Virus record (IMG/VR): IMGVR_UViG_3300042453_002197 | Location: 1 to 64,000 of that record | DNA: 64,000 bases | Origin: a virus | Reading direction: 5' to 3' (one strand) | Translations under genes and position numbers: made by a program | Notes under the pieces: generated by a model | The model's input: only the letters and a program-made list of their open reading frames with translations | Told to the model about the DNA's origin: nothing | Database searches by the model: none | In this document: positions 48,468-58,405 of the stretch, piece by piece | Layout: every line of letters begins with the position of its first letter | Position numbering within the stretch: the first letter of the stretch is position 1

Positions 48468-49239
48468 ATTTTTTCAATGTATTAATTAGTTTAGTAGTAT
48501 CAGCACATGTATAACTCTGATAACTATGAATCAAATTCTTAGGCATTTTTATATACCTATGTATATTAGTTATCTGGTTGGCGACATCTACAAAAGATTT
48601 AACTTTACCAGTTCCAACATTCCATACACCGGATTCAGGGATATCCATGAACGCTAGATGATGTGCGATAACATCATCTACATGAATAAAGTCTCTATAA
48701 AAGTTTTCTGATCCATAAAACAATTCTATGTATCCATGCTTTTCATATTGTTGTCTGAACTTATGTTGAGGACTGGCTTGATTACCTTTATGATCTTCAC
48801 CTGGACCATATACATTAAAATACCTAAAACCTTGTATAGTAATACCAGTATTTTTCAATCCACTAACATGTCGCTCAAACAAATACTTTGACCATGCATA
48901 AGGACTTCGCGGATCCGGTAAGTCCGTTTCTTTAAATGGAACATTCAAATCATTATGTTTTCCGTAAATACTAGCAGAACTTGAGTATTGAAAATTAACG
49001 CCGTATTTTATGCATTGATTCAGTAGCCATATACTAAAATCCAAATTCTGAATTAATACCTTTTCAACATTAGTTTCAACAGTTGAACTTATTGCACCTA
49101 CATGTATTACTAGATCCTTGTCTTCAACCTTGATTGGATGATCATCACCCCACTCATAGGTTGACACTTCATGCTTTGTTAATGCTTTTAAAAAATTAGA
49201 TCCTATAAACCCTTTATGCCCAGTTAACAAAATTTTCAA
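48427..49239 (-). CDS. ADP-heptose epimerase-like SDR (HldD type)
   Basis: 270 aa. GHKGFIGSN NAD-binding loop, GAISSTVETN, SSASIYG, YAWSKYLFE, and FRYFNVYGPGEDHKGNQAS characteristic of HldD/RfaD (ADP-glycero-manno-heptose 6-epimerase). Somewhat shorter than HldD (310 aa). Fits with the kinase, nucleotidyltransferase and phosphatase encoded just upstream. Confidence 0.85.
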   Translation of the reverse strand: MKILLTGHKGFIGSNFLKALTKHEVSTYEWGDDHPIKVEDKDLVIHVGAISSTVETNVEKVLIQNLDFSIWLLNQCIKYGVNFQYSSSASIYGKHNDLNVPFKETDLPDPRSPYAWSKYLFERHVSGLKNTGITIQGFRYFNVYGPGEDHKGNQASPQHKFRQQYEKHGYIELFYGSENFYRDFIHVDDVIAHHLAFMDIPESGVWNVGTGKVKSFVDVANQITNIHRYIKMPKNLIHSYQSYTCADTTKLINTLKKYEKNISNGIAWFG

Positions 49240-49529
49240 TCAAAAAACTCCTTCAACGAGATGGCTTTGTCATCTATCCACACATCATAAACTGGCTTAC
49301 GCATTCTTATTTCGTGACACTTACAACCCCACTCTGACAATTGTTTGTGTGTAAGTTCAGTATGGTCTTTACCAGAATTCATACCACGTGCTGTCCAATA
49401 AATCACAGTGTGTCCACTGTCATACAGTTGGTTTATCTGAGTAATTCTATCTGTATATGGAACACTGTTTGCATAGTCTCCATCACTATTGGCGCAAATT
49501 GTGCCATCAATATCAACCATGAATATCAT
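49236..49529 (-). CDS. small HAD phosphatase
   Basis: 97 aa. MVDIDGTICANSDGDYANSV (DxDGT motif 1), YWTARGMNSGKD (motif 2) and YDVWIDDKAISL (motif 4). A compact HAD found in phage glycan loci; could dephosphorylate heptose bisphosphate as GmhB does. Overlaps the cupin gene by 17 bp. Confidence 0.82.
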   Translation of the reverse strand: MIFMVDIDGTICANSDGDYANSVPYTDRITQINQLYDSGHTVIYWTARGMNSGKDHTELTHKQLSEWGCKCHEIRMRKPVYDVWIDDKAISLKEFFD

Positions 49530-49884
49530 TTTGACTATCTCCCTTCATAACTCGATAGTTATCTTCAACACTATCAGGAGTTGAAACTTCAATAATAGTT
49601 CCTTCTTCCACACATGTTAATCTATGTGGTAGTAGTGGTGTATTATTCCAAACGTCACCAACATTTAAATATCTATCACGAACAGTTGCGTCTTTCGTAT
49701 CAATATATTCAACTATGAATTTGCCACTTAGAACATACCAAGTTTCGTCTTTCTGTGCATGAAAATGCATACTAAATTTAGCACCTGTATGAAATTTTAA
49801 TAGTTTACCACAATACTTGTCGTTAGTAGCAAATATAAACTCACTACCCCAACCTTTTTCTACATGTCCGGATAATCTAGTCAT
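49513..49884 (-). CDS. mannose-6-phosphate-isomerase-type cupin
   Basis: 123 aa. GHVEKGWGSEFIFATNDKYC, then KFSMHFHAQKDETWYVLSGK and NVGDVWNNTPLLPHRLTC: type II phosphomannose isomerase cupin core. The same type of cupin is the C-terminal half of the fusion at 13373-14153. Possibly an isomerase for sugar phosphates. Confidence 0.85.
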   Translation of the reverse strand: MTRLSGHVEKGWGSEFIFATNDKYCGKLLKFHTGAKFSMHFHAQKDETWYVLSGKFIVEYIDTKDATVRDRYLNVGDVWNNTPLLPHRLTCVEEGTIIEVSTPDSVEDNYRVMKGDSQNDIHG

Positions 49885-50648
49885 ACAATTTCCTCCAGAG
49901 TAGGAGCATAATTTCCCATATGTTGAACTGTGATCATAGAGGCACGATTAGCGAATCGTATAGCATCCATAATGCAATTCGTTTCTAAAAACTTATATAC
50001 CAGCGACGATAGAAAAGTATCACCAGCACCACATACATCTATTACTTCTATTTTAGGTACTGAAAACATTGTTTCTTTATTATTGCTCTTGTACATTGCA
50101 CCACGATTACCAAGAGTAACAATCAATTTGTCGTTTAAACTATGACATGAACTATATTCAATCTCATTTATTTTTACATAAATGCCATAAAATTTATCTA
50201 GTTCCTGTTTCTTAGTATCTAAGAACATAGGTCCAATGTAATTTTGCCTAATGTGTTGAATTATCTCGTATGATATAAATCCCTTGTTGTAATCACTAAT
50301 TACTACAGCATCGTAACGTGACATGTCTAATTCATCTACCATCTTAGTAGATAATGGGTTACTTTTCTTATCTTTGTCTATTCTAAGTAGCTGTTGTTTA
50401 CTTTTTGTATCGATTATTCTAATCTTACGTCCTGGGTCAGATACTATTGAATGCACATCCAGACCTAGATTTATTAGATTTTGATTGACATTGCCAGCCA
50501 TACCTGGCTTAGTTTCATTGTATTTGTAGTTAATTATAGGTACAGGCGCTTCTGGACTTATACGATCCACAGAACCATACTGATACTCGTCTATACAATT
50601 ATCGCCTAGTAATAATATCTTGTATTTTTTCTGTTGTTGAATATCCAT
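49881..50648 (-). CDS. heptose-7-phosphate kinase (HldE N-domain type)
   Basis: 255 aa from ATG 50648; a longer frame overlaps the neighbour more. LLLGDNCIDEYQYGSVDRIS, PEAPVPIINY, GMAGNVNQNL and the PfkB signature DVCGAGDTFLSSLVYKF. Phosphorylates glycero-manno-heptose-7-phosphate at O-1. HldE is usually one fusion; here kinase and transferase are separate, overlapping genes. Confidence 0.9.
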   Translation of the reverse strand: MDIQQQKKYKILLLGDNCIDEYQYGSVDRISPEAPVPIINYKYNETKPGMAGNVNQNLINLGLDVHSIVSDPGRKIRIIDTKSKQQLLRIDKDKKSNPLSTKMVDELDMSRYDAVVISDYNKGFISYEIIQHIRQNYIGPMFLDTKKQELDKFYGIYVKINEIEYSSCHSLNDKLIVTLGNRGAMYKSNNKETMFSVPKIEVIDVCGAGDTFLSSLVYKFLETNCIMDAIRFANRASMITVQHMGNYAPTLEEIV

Positions 50649-50994
50649 AGATCCTGTCAAAAAATATAATGCGTGGACAAACGTGTGCACCAATTATAGG
50701 CTTGTTTATGTAGTCTGATCCTTTTACCATGATGTCGCAAGTAACTATCATATTAATTAGTTGTTGATCAGAATCGAAAATCTGTACACAATCTACCGCT
50801 TTAAGATTTTCTAATAAAACTTTACGCTCAACTTCACCGTTAATTGGTCTTGACTCACCCTTTAATCTTTTTATCCTAAGATCACTATCAATTCCAACTA
50901 ATAGATAATCGCCTAAAGATCGAGCATAGTTTAGTAAAGCAATATGCCCTAAGTGTACAATATCAAAACTGCCATTTACAAATATTTTGGTCAT
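50599..50994 (-). CDS. heptose-1-phosphate nucleotidyltransferase (HldE C-domain type)
   Basis: 131 aa. FVNGSFDIVHLGHIALLNYA with HxGH, VGIDSDLRIKRLKGESRPIN, and YSTTEKIQDII. Transfers AMP, GMP or CMP to heptose phosphate. Overlaps the kinase gene by about 50 bp, showing how closely the pair is linked. Confidence 0.9.
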   Translation of the reverse strand: MTKIFVNGSFDIVHLGHIALLNYARSLGDYLLVGIDSDLRIKRLKGESRPINGEVERKVLLENLKAVDCVQIFDSDQQLINMIVTCDIMVKGSDYINKPIIGAHVCPRIIFFDRIYGYSTTEKIQDIITRR

Positions 50995-51821
50995 ATAGTT
51001 TTAACACGCTCGTACTCTATAAGTGTATCTATAGTATCGTATACTGAGTATTTTGGTAAAAATCCTAATCGCTTAATTTTGTCACAGTTCATATAAAATG
51101 ATTTAGTTTGAACGATCTTATGAAATGGACTTGCATCAACGTAATTAATTCTACTTGTAGAGTGTGCTTGTTCAACAATATAGTTGATTGCGTCAATAAA
51201 TTTAGTTGGTTGACCTGTACCTATATTGTAGATTTCATTTACACTACCGTGGGTACATACTAGATTAATCGCTCGCACTAAGTCTCGTACATCTATGTAG
51301 TCCCGATAAAATTCACCGCCATTGTAGATATTTACCTCTTCGTTCTTTACTATTCGCTGTAGTAGTCCAGTCAATGCATTTTTTTTAAGTGATGCATTTT
51401 TATCTCCTATGCCTATGACATTGGCGAATCTCATGATTCTATAGTTTATATTGAACGTTTTACAGTAACTGATCAACAGTTGCTCGGCTGTACGTTTAGT
51501 GATACTATAGAACCCTTGAGGATCACAATAGCTATTTTCATCAACGTTTTCGCCATGTCCATATACGAACCATGAACTAGCAAAATTAAACGTAACTGGT
51601 CCTGGTAATTTCCTACAGTTTTCCAATACTCTAATTAGCACTGTTAGATTAGTATCAACGTCGATATGTGGATTATTATGTACATTATAGTTATCTGTTG
51701 TACTGATAAAGTACAAAACTTGATTAGTTTTAGGTATTAAATCATTACGATCATTCACTACACATTGATATGTAGAACTATAATGTTTACCTATAAAACC
51801 GTGACCAAATAAATTAATCAT
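50991..51821 (-). CDS. NAD-dependent sugar epimerase/dehydratase
   Basis: 276 aa SDR. N-terminal NLFGHGFIGKHY, FNFASSWFVYGHG, YSITKRTAEQLLISY (YxxxK), RFANVIG and RDYIDVRDLVRAIN. Related to UDP-glucose 4-epimerase-type enzymes; a few residues are shorter at the N-terminus. Nucleotide sugar unknown. Confidence 0.85.
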   Translation of the reverse strand: MINLFGHGFIGKHYSSTYQCVVNDRNDLIPKTNQVLYFISTTDNYNVHNNPHIDVDTNLTVLIRVLENCRKLPGPVTFNFASSWFVYGHGENVDENSYCDPQGFYSITKRTAEQLLISYCKTFNINYRIMRFANVIGIGDKNASLKKNALTGLLQRIVKNEEVNIYNGGEFYRDYIDVRDLVRAINLVCTHGSVNEIYNIGTGQPTKFIDAINYIVEQAHSTSRINYVDASPFHKIVQTKSFYMNCDKIKRLGFLPKYSVYDTIDTLIEYERVKTI

Positions 51822-53088
51822 TGTGTTTTGTTAGAATGTTGACACATTTATCATAAAATAAATCATTGTGCAGATTCATACTAGATTGAAATAAATGATA
51901 GAACATTTCTCTATTGTTTTTATCAACAAAAGTAGTACCTATTCCGTAAGATGGCATATCGTCTGCCAATGGCCATGGCTCAGTTCGTTTGTATGGTAAC
52001 TTTTCATATCGTGATGGCATTAGTGTTTCCATAGGCAAATTAATTTCTTCTGCTCTATACGTTAGACTTTCGCCTACATCACCTTTATTGTTAGGAATAA
52101 AACTCGGTTTACCTAATAAATCAAAATATTCTCTAGAAATACATATTGCACTAGGAGCAATGTAGGTATGTCTGTTATTTTCTAAATGATTTGCACGTTG
52201 AATATTGCCAATCATAATATTTTTTTCAGCAGATTCAAACATGTACTGTAGTGCTTCAGTGCTTAGTGGTATACAATCTATATCCAACATCAATATCGTG
52301 TCGTAATTTTGTTCATAAAATAATTTGTTAAAAGCATAATCAATAACTGCATCTGGGTAGACTACACCATCTGGTGCATTATACTTTAAATATTCAAAGT
52401 AACAATTAGGTATAGTGTTCAACTTTTCTACAACTAATCTTTGATATTCAGCTACTCTGTCATCAACTTGAAAATTATTGTAGGTAAATATACAACGTTT
52501 TTTAACCGGTTTACTAGGTTTGTGTAGGTGATATACCCACATGTTAATTTGATGCAGTTGATATCCTATCTTTGGCAATATATCCAGAATTAGTGTGCAA
52601 TCATTTGCAGCTTGCGGAAATTTTTGTATATTAGGATATGTAACAAAACTTTTTTTATTTACTACTAGTGGCTGATACCAACCCAAAGCATTGTAACGGA
52701 CACTTGGTGTTTCTTGTTCATCAACATAATTTTGGAATTTGTCATATTGAAAAGTAGAATAATCACCGCAATCATATTTGATACATTCTGGCCCTTCTAT
52801 CATTTTTCCAGGAGATTGCTCAACTACATATCCTGTCAATATTGTTTTTTGATTTGAATATATCGGTATAAATTTATCCCAGTGCTTTGCGACGATCATG
52901 TCACTGCTGATTAGCACTACTGTATCGTATTTTGCTCTATAAACACCACGATTGAATGCATAATAAACATCAGTCTCATCTACTATTTCAACAATTTCAT
53001 GTGGATATAAACTGTTTAATTTTAAGTAGTAGAAGAATCGTTCTATTTCTTTATTGGTGCTTAGGTAAGGAACTACTACGCTGTACAT
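51814..53088 (-). CDS. two-domain glycosyltransferase
   Basis: 424 aa. Residues 1-190: GT-A-like (SVVVPYLSTNKEIERFF, VVLISSDMIVAKHW). Residues 195-424: second GT-A-like domain with DTILMLDIDCIPLS (DxD) and GDVGESLTYRAEE. Could add two sugars. Overlaps the epimerase gene by 8 bp. Confidence 0.82.
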   Translation of the reverse strand: MYSVVVPYLSTNKEIERFFYYLKLNSLYPHEIVEIVDETDVYYAFNRGVYRAKYDTVVLISSDMIVAKHWDKFIPIYSNQKTILTGYVVEQSPGKMIEGPECIKYDCGDYSTFQYDKFQNYVDEQETPSVRYNALGWYQPLVVNKKSFVTYPNIQKFPQAANDCTLILDILPKIGYQLHQINMWVYHLHKPSKPVKKRCIFTYNNFQVDDRVAEYQRLVVEKLNTIPNCYFEYLKYNAPDGVVYPDAVIDYAFNKLFYEQNYDTILMLDIDCIPLSTEALQYMFESAEKNIMIGNIQRANHLENNRHTYIAPSAICISREYFDLLGKPSFIPNNKGDVGESLTYRAEEINLPMETLMPSRYEKLPYKRTEPWPLADDMPSYGIGTTFVDKNNREMFYHLFQSSMNLHNDLFYDKCVNILTKHND

Positions 53089-53089
53089 T

Positions 53090-53824
53090 TTAATGGTAAT
53101 ATTTAAAGTTTATTGGTTGAATTTTGACATTCTTACCCACAAAATACTCAATGTTATGATAAATGATGTTTAATATTCTTTCAGCTAAAAATGCTAGCAA
53201 TCTACGATCATTAGGTCTTTCTTTGTGCATATCATGCTGTATATGTTCTATTATATATTTGCATCCTTCGTATAGCTCAAAAACTATATCAAATAGTACG
53301 CTACAAACTCGGTCGAATAATTTTTTATGAGCAAAAAAAGAATTGCACGTTGATAAACTATTTTGAAAATGTAATTGATTAGCCATTGATTCAGTAATAG
53401 CTATTTTATTTTCTTTAATTGCTTGATACAACATTTTAACACCAATGTCTGTATGCCAATACGTAAATTGATTCCACACACTAATGTCACCAAAATAAAC
53501 AAATTTAGATACGTATACAGTACTACTATCTAATCGTATGCAATTAAGTTCATGATCATCATAAAATCTACAATATTGATTGACGCCAACGAATTCATTT
53601 CTGGTATTTTTCCATACCCAATAAAGACCAGTTAAATCACCAATTAGGTGATTTAGATGTGAAATGTTATGAAATGTGTCATCTAAAATATAATCATTTC
53701 TTAAGCATTTATCTTTAACTTCTGTAGATAAAGCATGACTACCGCACATTATAACTTTTTGATTACATTGTGTGTGGCGTGGTTGTATATTATTGTGACT
53801 ATTACAGTATAGTGTTAAATTCAT
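53090..53824 (-). CDS. DUF4422-type glycosyltransferase
   Basis: 244 aa. NDYILDDTFHNISHLNHLIG, LTGLYWVWKNTRNEFVGVNQ and YCRFYDDHE match DUF4422 proteins (capsular polysaccharide transferases). Short spacing to both neighbours. Confidence 0.82.
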   Translation of the reverse strand: MNLTLYCNSHNNIQPRHTQCNQKVIMCGSHALSTEVKDKCLRNDYILDDTFHNISHLNHLIGDLTGLYWVWKNTRNEFVGVNQYCRFYDDHELNCIRLDSSTVYVSKFVYFGDISVWNQFTYWHTDIGVKMLYQAIKENKIAITESMANQLHFQNSLSTCNSFFAHKKLFDRVCSVLFDIVFELYEGCKYIIEHIQHDMHKERPNDRRLLAFLAERILNIIYHNIEYFVGKNVKIQPINFKYYH

Positions 53825-54639
53825 TCTACGTCGATACTATTCCATATTGGCTGCCAATCTATATATGGATCTTTTTCCAGTTCTGTTTGCATATGAAAAG
53901 TTAAGCCATTTATTGGTGTCACCCCTAGTACGCCTCGTTGTGTGAAAATATAATTTAGAGATTTATTTTCTAATTCTATAATATTGCCGCGAATAATTTT
54001 TTTGTTTATTAAATCGTAAAAAATATCATACAAATCTGTGTGTTTTTTAAATTGATGATGACTAGTCAGAAAGCTACAGCTAGTGTCATACGTTTGCATC
54101 CAATAACTATGTTTGCCAGGTTCTATTAAACGTGGAATTGATCTACCTTTGTATGAACGAATAAAATCTGGATCAACATATGGACAAATTATAGGATGAG
54201 TTTCATAATTATTGTACAGATGATAGAACATATCAACACTGTAATACAGTGATTTTTCGGTAAACAAGTAATCATCTTGTACTTGATACACTAAATTATT
54301 ACCATTGGCTATTAGCCAATCATAACAACTTTTAATGCTTTTCATTATTCCCACACCGTTAAGAGAAGTAAGTTCTATGTTAATATTATTACTTGAAAAT
54401 TGTGCAATACGTTGTTTTATAAAATTAACTAAATTTTCTGTACAGTTGTCTTCGTAAATTTTTATATGATGTATGGTTTTTGTTTCAGTAACAGATAGAT
54501 ATTTTACGGCGTTAAGAAAAGACTGAATTGATTTTTTACTTAATAGAGTTCTATCTTCTGTGCAAAATCTTTTACGGCCTTGAAAACTTGCTACATCGCA
54601 TGTCTGCAATGCATAATGAATTTCAATTTTATCACTCAT
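53821..54639 (-). CDS. putative glycosyltransferase
   Basis: 272 aa. NLVYQVQDDYLFTEKSLYYS with a QDD acidic motif, similar to phage transferases of GT-A type; YKGRSIPRLIEPGKHSYWMQ is a recurrent block. Family not certain. Confidence 0.7.
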   Translation of the reverse strand: MSDKIEIHYALQTCDVASFQGRKRFCTEDRTLLSKKSIQSFLNAVKYLSVTETKTIHHIKIYEDNCTENLVNFIKQRIAQFSSNNINIELTSLNGVGIMKSIKSCYDWLIANGNNLVYQVQDDYLFTEKSLYYSVDMFYHLYNNYETHPIICPYVDPDFIRSYKGRSIPRLIEPGKHSYWMQTYDTSCSFLTSHHQFKKHTDLYDIFYDLINKKIIRGNIIELENKSLNYIFTQRGVLGVTPINGLTFHMQTELEKDPYIDWQPIWNSIDVE

Positions 54640-55367
54640 GTTTTATATCCAAGTAAATTATTATGCACTAGATCATATTTATAGCCATGCAAATTTAAAA
54701 AATTAACAATTTCATCAAAATAATTATTTTGATTATCAAAATACTCTACAAAAATTACAGGCGAATCTCTTTTAATTGTATCAATACTACCGTGTAATAT
54801 TTCAACATCCATACCTTCAGCATCTATTTTTAATAGATCAAGATGACTAATATTATTTTCAAATACGAAGTTATCAACAGTAATTTGATTTATTATTGAT
54901 TTTTCAGATTTTGAAATTATATTATCAGTTTTTAAACTATAACGGCCAAAATTATTTCTAGTATTGTAATCTGGCTCAGATATTGAAATTTTAGAATTAG
55001 TATTACCTAATGCCATATTATGCGTATAAACATTAAAAATGTTATTTATAGCCAAATTACCGCATAACATTTGATATACCAATCTTTGTGGTTCAAAACT
55101 ATAGATTTTTCCATTTGGAAAATAATTTGCTAACCACATTGTAAAAGTACCAATATTTGCACCTATATCAAAAATGACTGGATTTTTTACATGTTTAATT
55201 CGTTCTATACAATGACTAGCTTCAACGGTAGAAGTATTTCCATGATCTAATATAAATTGACTAATACCTATTGCATTTTCATCATGATCAAATCTGTTTA
55301 CAATTAACATACCATGATCTGAGGAAACTAATACGTTACGTCTAACTTTGTCATTTAAATAAAACAT
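54636..55367 (-). CDS. FkbM-family methyltransferase
   Basis: 243 aa. VIFDIGANIGTFTMWLANYF, IYSFEPQRLVYQMLCGNLAI, DLLKIDAEGMDVEILHGS: SAM-binding GxGxxG-like and FkbM signature. Methylates a hydroxyl group of a sugar. Confidence 0.92.
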   Translation of the reverse strand: MFYLNDKVRRNVLVSSDHGMLIVNRFDHDENAIGISQFILDHGNTSTVEASHCIERIKHVKNPVIFDIGANIGTFTMWLANYFPNGKIYSFEPQRLVYQMLCGNLAINNIFNVYTHNMALGNTNSKISISEPDYNTRNNFGRYSLKTDNIISKSEKSIINQITVDNFVFENNISHLDLLKIDAEGMDVEILHGSIDTIKRDSPVIFVEYFDNQNNYFDEIVNFLNLHGYKYDLVHNNLLGYKT

Positions 55368-55371
55368 AAAA

Positions 55372-55980
55372 CTAGTTTTTTATAAGATGTACATATCTGC
55401 CTGGCTTATGAACACGAACAAAAATGTTAATCGTTTCACAAACGTTTGCTAGTGTATTCAAATTAACTTCCAGTGTTTTAAAACCTATAAGACCTTGTTC
55501 TTGTTGTGTTCTCCAGTATGGTACTATGTTATAGGTAACATCATATATTTCTAGATCAACAGAATGATAAATTCCAAAAGTGCTTTCACTGCGACGTTGC
55601 TCTATAGTTTCAAAGTTATATCGCTGATCAAACATTTGAAACGTTTTGGCACTTAAAGGTCTTACGTGAGTATAGTCATCCCAGAACAAGTCACAGCGAT
55701 GATGTGGTACACAAATATACCACTCAGCTCCGTGTTTACTTACTCTATACATTTCTTTTATTACTTGAGTAAATACTTTAGGATTTTGACCCAAATGCTC
55801 TAATACATTGTCCGCAGTAATACGTTCAAAAAAATCATCTTCCCAAGGCCATAGTGTTTGTTCCAAATCTAATACTTGATCTGGATTACATTTTGCCTCT
55901 ATATCTACATTCCAATGATCGTTTAATTTTTTCCATCCACAACCTAGGTTTAGTTTTTTAGTTTCTGGTATAATATTCAT
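55372..55980 (-). CDS. SAM-dependent methyltransferase
   Basis: 202 aa. KLNLGCGWKKLNDHWNVDIE, FERITADNVLEHLGQNPKVF and CVPHHRCDLFWDDYTHVRPL. Closely related to the gene at 57821-58405 (same NLGCG...DP/DYTHVR layout), thus paralogs in one cluster. Substrate unknown. Confidence 0.87.
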   Translation of the reverse strand: MNIIPETKKLNLGCGWKKLNDHWNVDIEAKCNPDQVLDLEQTLWPWEDDFFERITADNVLEHLGQNPKVFTQVIKEMYRVSKHGAEWYICVPHHRCDLFWDDYTHVRPLSAKTFQMFDQRYNFETIEQRRSESTFGIYHSVDLEIYDVTYNIVPYWRTQQEQGLIGFKTLEVNLNTLANVCETINIFVRVHKPGRYVHLIKN

Positions 55981-56639
55981 TACTTCCTCGTTTTAATTAT
56001 TGTGTCACCCGGTAATTCATACGCAAATAAATCTGTTTGTATTATGGCTACATCATCTGCCTTAATCATTACATCAGCACTTTCGTATATTCCACGATCC
56101 AACACTTTGTTGAATAAATTTCTTGCGGCAGCTGGATCTATTGAATAAGCATGTGCTTTGTTAATAAAATTCCAGTTATTATTTATTGATCTCATGTTTG
56201 GAACAAGTCTTTTTTTAAATGATGCGTTAAAAGCTAAATCGTCTTTTGATCCCAAATATACAATGCCATTGTATATTTCGTGATGAAAGTAAGGCTTTAT
56301 CATGATTGCATCATGTTCTAGTATCACCAACGGTTGATCTTGCTCCATACATTTAACCCAAAGTGAAATATGACTCAAACTACATGCTATTTCAGCCAAA
56401 CTTTGTAAATGATCTGTAACTTTGAGCCACTTCACCCAACTTTGATTAATCAAATGTTCTGGTATTATAATATCTGATCCTGTTCCATCAAATCCCGTGT
56501 AAAGTTCTGCTGACATATTAACTTTATTACAACTATTTAAACATCTATTAGCTAAATCAAAACTAATAGGATTTGTTGGTATGTTAATAATATAAGCTTT
56601 TGATACTGATAGATTATAGCTTTGATATAGAGTTTTCAT
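55980..56639 (-). CDS. glycosyltransferase family 25-like
   Basis: 219 aa from ATG 56639. AEIACSLSHISLWVKCMEQD, PLVILEHDAIMIKPYF: the GT25 pattern (LOS biosynthesis). C-terminal INKAHAYSIDPAAARNLF. Acts on LPS-like glycans or on hydroxylysine-type acceptors. Confidence 0.82.
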   Translation of the reverse strand: MKTLYQSYNLSVSKAYIINIPTNPISFDLANRCLNSCNKVNMSAELYTGFDGTGSDIIIPEHLINQSWVKWLKVTDHLQSLAEIACSLSHISLWVKCMEQDQPLVILEHDAIMIKPYFHHEIYNGIVYLGSKDDLAFNASFKKRLVPNMRSINNNWNFINKAHAYSIDPAAARNLFNKVLDRGIYESADVMIKADDVAIIQTDLFAYELPGDTIIKTRK

Positions 56640-57831
56640 ATAACAACTCACGCACTAACTTATTACACTTTTTAATTGATCCTGTCCAATCACATGGGAC
56701 ATCTTGATGCACGCACCAGGCATCATGATACCATTTAGATTTACTTATGTCTGAATTATGATTCCAAGTAAAATATGCCGCAGCATGCATTAACACTATA
56801 GTGCATTTTCCCATAGACGCTGCTGCATGACTTATACTGGTGTCACATGTAACAACTATGTTGCATGTGTCTATTAAAGCAATTGTATCTTCCCATGTAT
56901 CAAATGGAATATATCTAATTTGTTCGTTATGATGATCTATTTCTTTTTGTAAATTGATAATTTCACCAAATTCTTTTAAAGAATCAATCATTTGTTCAAT
57001 TGGCAGTGTTCTTAATGTGGTTTCTACATGAGTTTTTTCTCCTTGAACACATAGTCCTATTCTTTTATCTTTTTTTGGATATTTCAAATTATAGGCATCA
57101 AGTATACGATAATCTGACTTAATGTAAATATCATTCTCTGGTTGTTCAATTGACAAAATATTTGCCAAACTCATTATTGGTATTGCATATATGTTACTAA
57201 CACTTTTGTCTAATTTAGATACTGGTTGAACGTCAAAATTTCTTATAAATGTTTGCGTTAACCCTCCTCCATCAAAATAGATGTTTTTGCAAAACTTTTT
57301 AAGTTTAGGTATCCATCGAGAAAAAATAATCTGATCACCGAATCCAGACTCTTCCACAACTACTAAATGATCTACAACTGATCCATCCCATAATTTAAAT
57401 TGATAATTTGGTTTTCTTTTCCACCAATAATCGTTTTTTCTCGACTGTTCAGTTAAGTAAAAAGCTTCGGCAGTTTTTCCCTCTTTATGTTTAAACCAAC
57501 TGACTGCAAGATTTCTCATCCTATCATCTGAAATTTGCAATGCTACACTATATGCTTCATCGTGTCTATTAACATATCTAAGAAAATTGGACTTGTCTCG
57601 TTTAATTTCCCAGTTTTGATTTATACCTAATTTTTCTTGTAACTCTAAAATACGCAAAGCATTTTGAACGTCATTACCAAGAAAGAAACACATTCGCATA
57701 TTGGTATATATTTTATCTAGAATAGATACATCTTTAATTTGTTTTGCTACTATAGACAATACGGTCGCAGAGTCTAAATAATTTTTTGTTTCAAACAGAA
57801 ACTTTGCACCTTCAAGTAAATTATCTAGCAT
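56614..57831 (-). CDS. TPR-like plus GT9-like glycosyltransferase
   Basis: 405 aa from ATG 57831. Helical repeats in the N-terminal 120 residues, then a heptosyltransferase-like GT-B part: VVVEESGFGDQIIFSRWIPK, KRIGLCVQGEKTH, and VVTCDTSISHAAASMGKCTI. The last is the donor-binding D-S-x-x-x-H-x-A motif. Similar to 60388-61440. A heptose acceptor fits the cluster. Confidence 0.82.
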   Translation of the reverse strand: MLDNLLEGAKFLFETKNYLDSATVLSIVAKQIKDVSILDKIYTNMRMCFFLGNDVQNALRILELQEKLGINQNWEIKRDKSNFLRYVNRHDEAYSVALQISDDRMRNLAVSWFKHKEGKTAEAFYLTEQSRKNDYWWKRKPNYQFKLWDGSVVDHLVVVEESGFGDQIIFSRWIPKLKKFCKNIYFDGGGLTQTFIRNFDVQPVSKLDKSVSNIYAIPIMSLANILSIEQPENDIYIKSDYRILDAYNLKYPKKDKRIGLCVQGEKTHVETTLRTLPIEQMIDSLKEFGEIINLQKEIDHHNEQIRYIPFDTWEDTIALIDTCNIVVTCDTSISHAAASMGKCTIVLMHAAAYFTWNHNSDISKSKWYHDAWCVHQDVPCDWTGSIKKCNKLVRELLYENSISKL

Positions 57832-58405
57832 AATAAAAATCTTTATAACGTTGTGGCTTGTGAATTTTACATTCAATATAGATATCACTACCCACATTAG
57901 TGTAATGTCTACCCGCAAAATTGATACTCTCTATATTTTCTGGACTGTGGGCTAGGCTATTCCACGGTTCACTTAAATAGAAAAATTCTTTAACAACCTC
58001 AATATCTACATTACACATTAAACCTAATTTAGTATGATGTCCTCCTGAATTCAAATCATCAAAATTGAACTTTTGATCAAACATACGAAGAGTGGTTGGT
58101 GCAATTTTACGAACATGTGTTGGGTCAATATGAAAAATATCACTATTGTAGTGAGGCACTGTAATCTTCCAAACGCAATTATGCTGACTAACTCTATACA
58201 TTTCACTTATAAGAAACAAAAATTTTTCAGTTGTTTCGCCTAAATGTTCTAGAGTATGAAATAAAATCATCTCACTGACTGATGAATCATCAAGTGGCCA
58301 TACTTTTTCACAGTCAAAGAGTAAATCCGGAACACATAGATCGTCCTTGTCTACATTTATATAATCTTTAAGTTTATTAAATCCACACCCAACATTTAGT
58401 TTCAT
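57821..58405 (-). CDS. SAM-dependent methyltransferase
   Basis: 194 aa. MKLNVGCGFNKLKDYINVDK, ILFHTLEHLGETTEKFLFLI and VPHYNSDIFHIDPTHVRKIA. Paralog of the gene at 55372-55980; starts overlapping the previous gene. Confidence 0.87.
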   Translation of the reverse strand: MKLNVGCGFNKLKDYINVDKDDLCVPDLLFDCEKVWPLDDSSVSEMILFHTLEHLGETTEKFLFLISEMYRVSQHNCVWKITVPHYNSDIFHIDPTHVRKIAPTTLRMFDQKFNFDDLNSGGHHTKLGLMCNVDIEVVKEFFYLSEPWNSLAHSPENIESINFAGRHYTNVGSDIYIECKIHKPQRYKDFYYAR

